From the NCBI RefSeq assembly GCF_964199755.1, contig NC_133914.1, forward strand, positions 496,001-560,000: 64,000 nt of DNA, read 5' to 3'. The stretch's first letter is position 1. Every line of letters starts with the position of its first letter. A program made the position numbers and the translations under genes. The notes under the pieces are model-generated. The model searched no databases and was not told the DNA's origin. It worked only from the letters and a program-made list of their open reading frames with translations. Below are positions 40,161 through 64,000 of this stretch, piece after piece. The DNA is from Larus michahellis (lineage: Eukaryota > Chordata > Aves > Charadriiformes > Laridae).

Positions 40161-43100
40161 TGGCGGTGGAGGGGGGGAGGTCCGATGCGGGGACCCTGCC
40201 CTTGATGCCACCCGGGGGGGGTCTCCGCGGAAAGGAGAGTCGTGTTCCCCCCACGATGAGTCCCGGCTTTGTCCCCTGGGGACCCGCATTCTGCGGGGGG
40301 GGAGCGTGCGGGGACAGCCGGGGACCGCTCTCGCCCCTTGGGACCCTCCGTCTGCCCCCCCCGTGGTGCCGAGCATCAGCGGGAGAGAATGGGGGCAGAA
40401 CAGCCTGTGCGGGACCGGAGCAAGTAATTACAGCATCGTCACCCCCCCGCCCCCGAGCGGTGTCCTGCAGAGCCCCGGGGTGGCTGTCCATGTCCCCAGG
40501 AGCAGAGCCAGGGCCCGCGGCCGTATCCTGCCCTCGCCCTCTCCCCGCAGCCACCACCGGTTCCTCACCTGACGGGCCCGAGGGTGACACTTGCCATGTC
40601 ACCGCCGATGGCAGCGCCCGGGGGGACACGGCGCTCCTGAACAGCCATCGACCCGTGCGTACCTGAGGCCACCAACACGCTCCCGTGAAACACCCTGTGC
40701 CACGCTGCTTCTGGCTGCTAATAATAAATCAGCTCCTTGAAAATGAAATGACAAGGGGAGGGGGGGGAGTTCAGCCGCTTGACGTGGCTCTACCAGCCTC
40801 TGCCTGCAGCCGGGAGCGCGCCTGGGAGCTCACCCGGGAATGGCAGCGGCTCTCGTAAAAGATTTCACCGCTTGCTATGAGCCTGCGTTGCTCAGGAGCG
40901 TGACCGTGCAGATCCGGCTGCGAGGGGACAGCAGGAGGCACAGGAGCCTGGGCCGGAGCGGTGCCACGTCCCAGCGGCGAGCAGGTCGGTGGCAGGACAT
41001 CCGGCAAAGCCGGAGGCCATGAGCCTGGCAAGAAAACAGGTGGTTTCTGCCGCGTTTCCACACTCTCGGCTCAGTGGGCTTTGTGTCCCTGTGCGGATGC
41101 TTTTCCTGATGTGAAAAGCTGCATCATTGCATTTACACCGCATCCTTCCCGGAGGCTCGCAAGGGCCTGGACATGTGCCCGGGGGAGTTTGCCAACCGCT
41201 GGAAATGACTAGAAGAATTTATAAAGCAAGAAGCCTGTCCATCCCACGGGCTTCCCGGCGCGTTGCCGTCTGCTGTGGGATTCGGGGGCCGGCACCGCGT
41301 GTCTGATGGGCTGTGCAAGCCCGAGCATCCTGCTGCTGCTCAGTGGTACCGGTGACGAGGGAGGGGGATGTGACCCCGACTCCTGGGCGATGCCTGCAGA
41401 AGGGCTGGGGCTCGCGGTGCTGTTGTGTCTCTGCCTCTCTTTTTTCCCCCTTCACCCCCTGAACCCGGAGTCGAGACCTAAATGAGGGCTGAAACACTCG
41501 GGCAGTGATTTCCTGGCACCCCCCTGACCCCCCGTGGACCCAGGGGAAGGGATCCTTCCCAGGGCGAGGGCTGAGCACGCCGCTGCTCTCCGAGGCTTTG
41601 CTGACCCACGTCGAGGCGAATCGCGCTGGGGAAAAGCTAATCCCCAATTAGGGCATTTGTGTTGACTTTCCGCCGCCAGCTCCAGCTTCCGAGTCATTAA
41701 CCTCCCAAAAAAAAGATCCTGGTTTTCACATCTTGCCCCTCCTCGGATGGCAGCAGAACCAGTTTGAAAAATATATTTGCACAGAGTTACGGGGCATTGT
41801 CCAGATAATCACAGGGAGAGGGAGAATATCTCCTACCCTCCGGGGAGGGCTCTCGTCAGATGGGTGAGGAAAGTATAGGAGGAAGGTGAAGAGGAAGGTC
41901 ATCCTCAGCTTTACCTCCGTTACGGTCCCGCTCCTGGCAGAAAAGGACAGTCCGGCGGATCCCTAAAGCACCAGCCCTTCGTGCAGAGCCCCAGAAATCC
42001 TCACCCCCTCCCCAGAGAGCCCCAGTGCCGGCAGCGTGCCGGGGTACCCAGCTGGATAACTCATTTTCCGCTTGCGCAGCCAAGACGGTCACAGGGACGC
42101 CGGGCGCCTCGCGGGGAGAGGAGCCGCTGGAGCTCAGCCCCTGCGAGGCCATGGCGGAGGCACACAGGAGGGGAGGCAGAGAGGCAGAGACCCCCCTGTG
42201 CCTGACCCTTGGGAGGTGACATCCCAAATGGCACGTAAGGGTGCCACACTGGCTGACGTCTGTGGCATCAGGGGCTTCAGTGGCTGCCGAAGCTCCATCC
42301 CCTCACGCCGGGATGGCACAAGCTCGGTGCCGCCGGCGCGTTGGGGTGTGCTCAGCCCATCCTCTGCCCCCGCTTCCTTCCCCTGGCCGGGGCAGCGGGA
42401 GGGATGGCTGCTCCCTCATTACTCATTAACGCCTCCGGTGCTCGCGGGCGGCTGGGACAAGGTCCTCACGCAGCCGCCCGGGCCCCGCTGAGCCCCGTGG
42501 GTGCCGCTTCCCACACCACTGCATCCCCGAGAAAGAGTCGCTCACTCCAAATCCCCACCATGGGGAGGGGAGCCGGAGCCGGAGCCGGAGCCGCTGCTCT
42601 CCATCGCTCGCCCCAGGATATGGAAAAACCCAGCGAGGAGCCCTCTGCGCCGGCGCTCGGGCAGCAGTGACCCTGCTGGCGATCGTTGGGACACGGGGAC
42701 TGGTTGCTGCGATGCTCAAAACTGTGCTCGCTGTTTTAAAAAGGGGTTTTATAAAAGGGTGCCTGGGCCATAAATGTCATCAGAAGGGCGAAGGCAAACA
42801 GCTCAGGTGCGTTGTACGTGGAGACGGTGATGAATAAAGAGAAGCAGTTGCTCCCTGCACAGATTCCTCGTGCTGGGAAGGGACGGCCCCGTCTGTGGGA
42901 GCTCCTGCTCCCATGCCAGCATCTGGATTCGATGCAAAGGGAAAGCCCGCGGGAAAGTCAGCACAGTCTCGGTGCCCGGTGGGATGTCATGGACACGTCG
43001 GATGATTTGCCCCCTAAGTGCCCCATGGAGCACCAGCCCTGATAGTACATGGCAGCCCCGGACCTGGGGCGTGAAATCCCCCGGCACAGCCCGAGCATGG

Positions 43101-46100
43101 CCGGCAGCTCCGGGAGGGAGCTGGGGGAAGAGGGAGACGTCGCCAAAACCAGGTGTCCATCACTGCTGCTTCAAAGGTGCCGGGCCCCGCCACATCAGCC
43201 CCTGCCAGCTCCATCGCACAAACCCGCGGGGCTGCTAATAACGCGGGTCGCGTCTTGCAGTGGCTGCTTGTTACGGGGCTGTTGGTGCACGCTGAGCGGT
43301 TCACACGTGCGCGCACACACACCGACACGCGCACACACGCACCCCATGGTGGGCGCTGCAGGAGCGTGGCCGAGCGCTGCTTGGGGCACCCATAAGCCCA
43401 TGGAACAGGGTGGCACAGGCACACACGGGGGCTGCCGCGGGGGTGCCGGGACAGGCGGCCTTGACCAAGTGTTTAAAGCCCAGTATCTGCAGGTGTTTGT
43501 TTAAAGCCCGGTATCTGGGCTGAGCAGAGGTAAAACCGAAGGAGCACGACACGGGAGTGGGCACGCTGGTCGGGGCTCCAGTGCTCGGTCCCTGTAGCCG
43601 GACCCCCCACACGCGCCCACTCCGCTCCCCTGGCTGGGCTGGCATCTCCCTCGGGAGCAGCTACATCAGGAACGGCGCTTTCCTCGTCCCCTCTTGCCGC
43701 GGGCAAAGCGGGACCCAGCACCCAGATAAGCGGGAGCCGCCGGCGCCTGTGGCCTGGGGGCAGGGTCTGGCCCCGTTCCCGTGGAGCTCCCAAGGTCCCT
43801 GCGGGACAGACGGAGCCTTCGGGCTCCCCCTTTCATCTCCGCCCCAGCTGGGCACATGCCCATGCTGCACTCCTCTTCCTCCTCCTCCTCTTCCTCCTTC
43901 CCCGGTCCCGCTGGGTGACCTTGTGTCCCTCTCGCAGGTTCTGCCCCACGCCTCTTTGCCTGGGGAGTTTTGCGGTGGGTCCGGCATCTCCTTCGTGGGT
44001 GCATGATGAGCCCCCGGGTGCCAGGTCCTGGGACTCAGCCGCGGTGCTCACTCTGTGCTGGCTCCCACAGCGGCGTCCCCATGGCACCCCTGCGTCGCTG
44101 CCGGCGGTGGGCACCGAGGGGGCAACCCCAGCTCTCAGCTGGGGAAACTGAGGCAGGAGGTGAAGCTGTTCCCAAACGGGCAGTGGCATCCAACCCCCCA
44201 GGCTCTGGTGACTGCCCCCAGGTGCCATCCCCGCGCAGCCATGGCTGCTTTGGCTTCATCCGGGGACCCCCCACCCTCCCGGCGCGAAGGGGCCACCTTG
44301 TGAGGGCAGGGCAGGAGTGGGGACACGGTGCCACCACCCTCCAAGGCAGGATCCGTCCTTGGAAGCGTTCCCGGCTCCAGCGATGAATCACACTTTCCCC
44401 CTGAGATCAGATTGCAGCTCCTGCGCGCAGGGGGCCAGATCCGGCACCACTCTCCCTGAGGCGGCCGGACCCCCGCGTTCTCGGCAAACACCGCGCTGGG
44501 ACACGTGCGGAGGGCACGGGGCCGGCAGCATTGCCCAGGTTCGCCGCTGCTAAATCCCGTCAACGCTGGGATTTGCGTGCCCCGCGGTGCCGCCGGCGCT
44601 TCCAGAGCCTCCAAATTTGGGAGACTGTCCCTGGTACCTCAAACCTGTCCCTAAAGATTGTGGGGGGCCGGAGCCCTCGCACTGCCATGGTGGTAACAGG
44701 GTGGTCGTGCCACGATGGTGGTGCCACAGTGGCGAGGCTGCGGTGCCAGGTCCGTCCCTGCCCTCAGGGCAGATCTGCTGTATGTGATGGAAAAATCCAC
44801 AGAGAAGGGGGACGGCAGCACCGGCAGCACGTCACCCAAGGGATGGCAAAGTGACCCATGACCCCCTTCAGCCGCTGGCCGGGTCTGTGCCGGGGACGCC
44901 GCGGTGGTGAGGCAGGGCAGCCACCGGAGCCGCCGCCATTTATTCTAACAGCCGGAACATTTTGTCTCACAAACACTCTCCTGCCTTTCGCTTTCCTCTG
45001 CAGCAGCGCCGCCGATAACTCCCCGCCAGCTCTGTTTACCGGAGCAAAGTCCACGCCGGTTTGCAGACGGCGGCGTCTCTCCGCGCCGGCCGGACCCAAC
45101 GTGTGCCGGGCTCTGCCGAGCGCGTCGGGGTCCAGCCACCGACACCCGAGCCGGCCGTTGCCTGGTTATATCCACAAAACAGCCCGCGCCGGGGCCGGGG
45201 TATCCTCTTACCGAGCCGAGAACAGCTGAGCCTCTTCAATCCCCACCCTGCCCTTGGCAGCTCATCAGATAAACCCCAGCCGGGGCCCGGCAGCGCCACC
45301 GCCATCGTCCTCTCCATCCCCTACAAGGGTTTGTTGGACCCAGCCCGCACGACCCGCAGGTTTCTCCCCTTGGCCAGTTTCAGCTCTGGATATATATTTA
45401 TACACGCAACTTGCGCGAATTAACAGCATTCCTCTCCTATTGAGTCAAAAGTCTCGGCACAAATAGAGGCGCTTCATGGAAAAAAAAGAGAGAGAGGAAA
45501 AAAAAAAAAAAGAAAAAAAAGGTGGGTCGTGCTGAAAAAAGCAACAGGGTCCAAAAAAAAAAAAGAAAAAAAACCCACCCAAATCTCCCTTTTCCTTTTA
45601 AAGCTCCATTCCTGGGAGACGGACAAGCGCAGTTATTTTAAAGCTGATTTCAGCCGGCGAGGCATGGGCAAGGTGACAGTGACGGTGACGCGGGGACGGG
45701 GTGGCACTGGGCGATGTTGCAAGCTGTGGTGCGCGTTGCTGGGTGATTTTGGGGCACATAAACTGGCGACTTCCTGAGCGGCGAGTGCCGACTTCCTGAG
45801 CCGCGGCGGCGGCAGGATCGGGCCCCGGCGGAGGTAGGCTCGGTTGGCTCTAACACCGGCTCTAACAGCGGCCACTGGCCAGGCCACCGCCCCGGGCTGC
45901 TGCACCCATGCCAAGGTGGCAATATATCTAAAATATGTATTTTAGATAAATATATGCTAATAATATAAGCCGCTGAAGGGCCGGCTTAGGGTGCCGTGGG
46001 GCGGGGAGGATGGGGACGGCGGCTGCAGGAAAGCGGAGCTGTGGGGATGGTGGGTGAGCCGGGGTGGAAAACCACAGCTGTGGGCAGCAGCGAGGGCAAC

Positions 46101-46643
46101 GTCACCTCCAGGCACCCAGGACTGCGGCCACGGCCACCACTGGGCTTTGCAGAGCGAAACACCACCATCTCCATCCCCAAAAGAGAGGGGAGAGGGGAGG
46201 CAGGGACGGGCGTAGGGGTGGAAGGGGAAGCGGAGGCTGCGCTCTGCCATTGCTGGGGTGTTTGCGGGGCCAACCCGCGGCATCTACAGACCCCTGAGTT
46301 ACTGGTATTTCATACATTAATATGCTTTAATAAATGCCGAGGGGAGCGCATCACCGTGGTGCCAGCACCCCGCCCCGGGCACAGGATGAGGCCGCAGCCT
46401 GTGGCCGCCATGTGCTGCCTCCTCCGGCGCTTCCCCTTCCAGCCGCCCGTGTTGGAGGCGAAGCCTGTGCAGCCCTGGGGGACACCGCCCGGGCCCCCCG
46501 CTGTCCCCATCCCGCCCCCCGCGCCCTGCCCGCGCTGGATGGGACCCGGCAGCTCCCGGGAAGGAGCCCCCAGCCCCGCGGGAGGGTTTGAGGCCGCACA
46601 AAGCAAATCTCCACCGTAAATCGGGAGTGGGGACAGCCGGATC
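40161..46643. other. Intergenic region between NHSL3 and SYNC
   Basis: Mostly GC-rich non-coding DNA. Items seen: four GGAGCC units (42569-42592), an alternating purine-pyrimidine CA/CG tract (43302-43345), a CpG-rich block at about 44860-45310, a TEAD-type CATTCCT (45427-45433) close to an AP-1 site TGAGTCA (45441-45447), A-rich runs at 45480-45575 and an AT palindrome (45925-45948). I see no coding gene. The long open frames lack domains, splice support or codon bias. Confidence 0.6.
42569..42592 (+). repeat. (GGAGCC)4 short array
   Basis: Four perfect GGAGCC units. This is the same hexamer, on the opposite strand, as the 25-copy array near 62.4 kb. Confidence 0.95.
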
Positions 46644-46715
46644 GGGCTGGGGGCTGCGGGGGATGCTCCCCGGGGATGCGGGCTGGGGGCTGCGGGGGAT
46701 GCTCCCCGGGGATGC
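46644..46715 (+). repeat. 36-bp perfect tandem duplication upstream of SYNC
   Basis: The unit beginning GGGCTGGGGGCTGCGGGGGA occurs twice head to tail (46644-46679, 46680-46715), followed by a partial third copy. Confidence 0.9.
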
Positions 46716-46829
46716 GGGCTGGCTGCTGCCGGCCCCTGCGGCTGCCTCTGCCGGGGATGCAGGCGGCTTGGCCTTCCCCGCCCTCCTCCTCCTCCTCCTC
46801 CTCCTCCTCCCCGGGGCGGAGGGAGGCAG

Positions 46830-46937
46830 CCGCCCGCAGCTGGCACTGCAGGCGGTGGCCGGGCGAAGCGGCTGCTCCGGGGAGTCTGATTTCCAGCCCT
46901 GTTTATTAATAACCCCCCCCCGCCCCATGCTGAGCCC
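46830..46937 (+). promoter_or_regulatory. SYNC: Candidate SYNC muscle promoter: E-box plus MEF2 site
   Basis: CAGCTG, an E-box of the MyoD type, is at 46837-46842. TTATTAATAA at 46903-46912 fits the MEF2 consensus YTAWWWWTAR exactly and could double as a TATA-like element. Both lie just before the inferred SYNC first exon. Syncoilin is a muscle protein, so these sites are in keeping with its expression; use is not proven. Confidence 0.5.
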
Positions 46938-52452
<5,515 letters not shown>

Positions 52453-52985
52453 GGACGATGGACTTTTCCTCTTCGTAGCAAGAGGACAGAGGCACCTCCA
52501 GGGGACGTCGCTCTTGCTGCTGACCCTACCCGATGCACAGCAGCTGCCCGAAGCCAGGAACACCCAGTGTTTGCTTGTATTTCTCAAGGCGCTGCCGTCG
52601 GTCTTGTAGTAAAACTGCGTTTCCACAGGGGAGCAGAGAAAATAATACTTGCACTGAAAAATGGACATATACGAAGAATGTTTTGATGTATGTTTTGCTG
52701 TGTTTGGAAAAAAAGTATCTTGTCTTGTCCCATAGGTGGATTGTGTAAGCCTGCACTGAAAGTATTGTTCTGGAAGCCAGTGTTAGGGGGTTTGATTTTC
52801 AAAGTTTACATGCAAGAGAAGCTTTATCCTTTTAACAGGATTTTCTTTTGTATTTCAAGGGTCTCTGCTGTATTGTGACATGCTCCACCGCGGGCCACAG
52901 AAACTAGCTGTTTGTGGATAATAGGTTTCCACTTTATATAAAGTCTCACACTGAAAATAAAGGTTGAAGTTTAAGGATCCTTTTA
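52453..52985 (+). terminator. SYNC: SYNC 3' UTR and poly(A) signal
   Basis: The TAG stop at 52450-52452 is followed by about 500 nt ending at AATAAA (52956-52961). The next gene, RBBP4, ends on the other strand within a few hundred bases. Confidence 0.85.
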
Positions 52986-53188
52986 ATTCTCAAAGCTGCG
53001 TCTCAAAGAGAAAAGAACAGGTTTGTGTGTCAAACCAAGGTCCTTGGAAGGTATGCAACTATTCCGCAGACTAACAAAAAATAAAAATAGTTCTGTGGCA
53101 AGGGCTAAAGGCAGACCCAAAATCCAGGCAGCAGCACGCTTCAGCTGGAAGGCACACTTCATTCTTGAAAATTTGGGGACATTAAGTC

Positions 53189-54462
53189 TTTATTGACTCA
53201 TTTCACAAAGAAAGCATCCAGCTGTTACAAACGTAAGGAATATCTATACCAGCACCTAGTCTCATAGGACACAGATGCGCAGAGACTATGCCCTTGTTTT
53301 CTCTGTTTTCTGAAGAGTTTACCCTCGAGAAAACACTTAATGCAGAAGGAAAAACTCAGCACAAAAATCAGAGCTACACAGCATTTACGTAGAAAAAATT
53401 TATTCCATCTGAAGCACTTACACGCAATTAGTCATGAGGAGCATGGAGAGTAACAGGTTGCTGGTGGAACAGGACACCCTAGTGGAAGATGTGCAGGAAC
53501 TAGTGGTCAAGGACTAACTCCTAAAAAAAGTAGTTCATCCACATTTAATTTGCTTTACAGACACCAGCTACCAACGCTGTTATAGTTACCGGGCATGCCA
53601 TCTGTGGTACATCAGTTGGTAAAAACATACACCTTTACAACTTGGTGGCCCCAAGTTTAAAAACCATTTCACAGAAAGGAAAGAAATATATGTGAAAACA
53701 CAGCTCAAGAAACACACAATAGAGCAAAAAACATGAAAGGTGAACAATGCTCTGCAGGAATAGCTAACGAATCCGAACCACTGTCACCCAGCAGACGGGA
53801 GAAGAGAAAAGGGAAAGGGAGGAAGGAAGGAAGGAATGAAAACCCCAGAATTACCAATAGAGACAAAAAAAAAAAATATATAGAAAGGAATTTAATTTCA
53901 GTTCAAGTCAGAATCTGCAAGTCTGTTTTGTATCTGCAGAGGCAGAAAAAATCCACAAGGTACAGATTAACTAAAGGAATCCCAAGACTTCTGAGTTGTA
54001 CTGAAGAGGGTAAGACCTTCCACACTCCATTTCTGAACTGCCAGTGGATTAACACTTGTACCATCTCCAGTGGCTCCAGCATACTTTGGCAGCTCTACCA
54101 ATTTTTTGCTTAAATTAGGCAAAAGCCTGCAGCTGTAGCAAGCTAAAGACAGAAGAAGAAAAAAACCCACCAAAACCAAGTTTGCTTTGTGTGATGAAGG
54201 CAGCTAAAATGAGACAGCCAGGCCTAAAGGCAAGAGGTTGCTGTAGGAAATCTAACGGAGGAGCTACAGCACGGTACCAGCGGAGTCAGGCTAAGCCCTT
54301 TTCTTCGGGAGAACTCACTGTCTGGGTTAAAAAGCCTGTTGATGGTATCTACAGAAGGATGGCTGAACAAAGCCTACGTGTGTCTCAAAACCAGTGTTAA
54401 GTCAATATCAGGGTTGAGAGGGAAGAGAAGGAAAAAGACTAAAAACAGGGAAAGGTCATCAT
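53189..54462 (-). terminator. RBBP4: RBBP4 3' UTR with two poly(A) signals
   Basis: Minus-strand AATAAA hexamers lie at 53404-53399 and 53194-53189, giving 3' UTRs of roughly 1.08 and 1.29 kb after the TAG stop at 54465-54463. The distal signal leaves only about 230 bp to the SYNC hexamer. Confidence 0.75.
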
Positions 54463-61993
<7,531 letters not shown>

Positions 61994-62320
61994 GGCGGGG
62001 CGGGGGGAGCGGGGCGGTGGCGGGAGGCGAGGTGAGGCGGGGCGGGCTGGGCTGGGCGAGACGGGCAGCCGGTTCCTCCGCTCCCTGCTCGGACCCCTCC
62101 GGCCGCGGGCTCTATTGTTTCCTGCCCCCGCCGCCTGCCGCTCCGGCGCCGCGCACCCCTTCGCGCGCCAACGCCGGCCAATCGCCGCCCGCCGCCGGGC
62201 GGCGACAGCCAATCGGCGAGAGGCAAGGGGAGGGGACAGGCGGCAGGCGAGCGCGCTCGGCGGTCACGTGGGAAGGAGGAGGGTGCTGGTGAAGCTCCCC
62301 TGGGAGCCGCCATTTTCCGG
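61994..62320 (-). promoter_or_regulatory. RBBP4: RBBP4 CpG-island promoter
   Basis: Upstream of the ATG lie two CCAAT boxes (plus strand 62178-62182 and 62209-62213), an E2F-like TTCGCGC near 62160, a CACGTG E-box in GTCACGTG near 62264-62271 and a YY1 consensus AAAATGGCGGC on the minus strand at 62316-62306. No TATA box is present. This arrangement is usual for proliferation-linked and divergent promoters. A divergent partner is expected from human synteny (ZBTB8OS), but I could not find its first exon. Confidence 0.75.
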
Positions 62321-62393
62321 AGGGGAAAGGGAGGGCGGCCCGCGCCCCTCGCTCGCACTTAAAGCGGCAGCGCCCCGCGCTGAGGGGCAGGGG

Positions 62394-64000
<1,607 letters not shown>

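Overview
The window looks like GC-rich genomic DNA from a bird. Three 3'-truncated CR1 LINE fragments carry the avian/sauropsid type of 3' end, no mammalian SINEs are seen, the intergenic gaps are short, and CpG-island promoters are frequent. This would fit a microchromosome. The gene order RBBP4 - SYNC - NHSL3 (KIAA1522) - YARS1 - S100PBP is, from recalled gene maps, the human 1p35 order read backwards. I did not see an intact viral element, a CRISPR array, a tRNA or rRNA gene, or a credible undescribed multi-gene system. The unusual material is in repeats, alternative first exons and regulatory sites.

Layout. 1-4455: probably a late intron of S100PBP (minus strand). 4456-9000: S100PBP 5' half, with two coding exons, a 5' UTR segment and an inferred non-coding first exon. 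8917-9256: a shared CpG-rich promoter that fires S100PBP leftward and YARS1 rightward. 9257-14630: complete YARS1 (plus), 13 coding exons, 527 codons. 14630-15622: convergent tail region. 15623-39934: NHSL3 (minus), with one 2,889-nt exon carrying most of the protein and three alternative coding first exons that all end in the same codon phase. 40-46.8 kb: intergenic DNA between divergently transcribed NHSL3 and SYNC. 46.9-53 kb: SYNC (syncoilin, plus), four inferred exons. 53.2-62 kb: complete RBBP4 (minus), 12 exons, 425 codons. 62-64 kb: RBBP4 promoter, a perfect 25-copy GGCTCC array, and non-genic sequence.

The exon models were built by hand from splice sites, codon phase and remembered human orthologues. 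RBBP4 and YARS1 close in frame over their whole length. NHSL3 is firm except for the choice of last-exon acceptor. The first exon of SYNC and the 5' non-coding exon of S100PBP are inferences. The five genes have separate jobs: histone chaperone, muscle intermediate-filament protein, NHS-family actin/junction adaptor, tyrosyl-tRNA charging, and S100P-binding nuclear protein. They share a neighbourhood, not a pathway.

Most worth checking: (1) the uninterrupted (GGCTCC)25 array upstream of RBBP4; (2) a 60-bp coding tandem repeat in SYNC giving Asp-rich DxDG units; (3) a minisatellite carrying a near copy of the Jeffreys core just inside NHSL3 intron 1; (4) an ATF4/CEBP-type TGATGCAA site in the YARS1 leader that also contains an in-frame upstream ATG; (5) muscle-type MEF2, E-box and CArG sites around SYNC exon 1; (6) two last-exon acceptors 8 nt apart in NHSL3 that give different C-termini.
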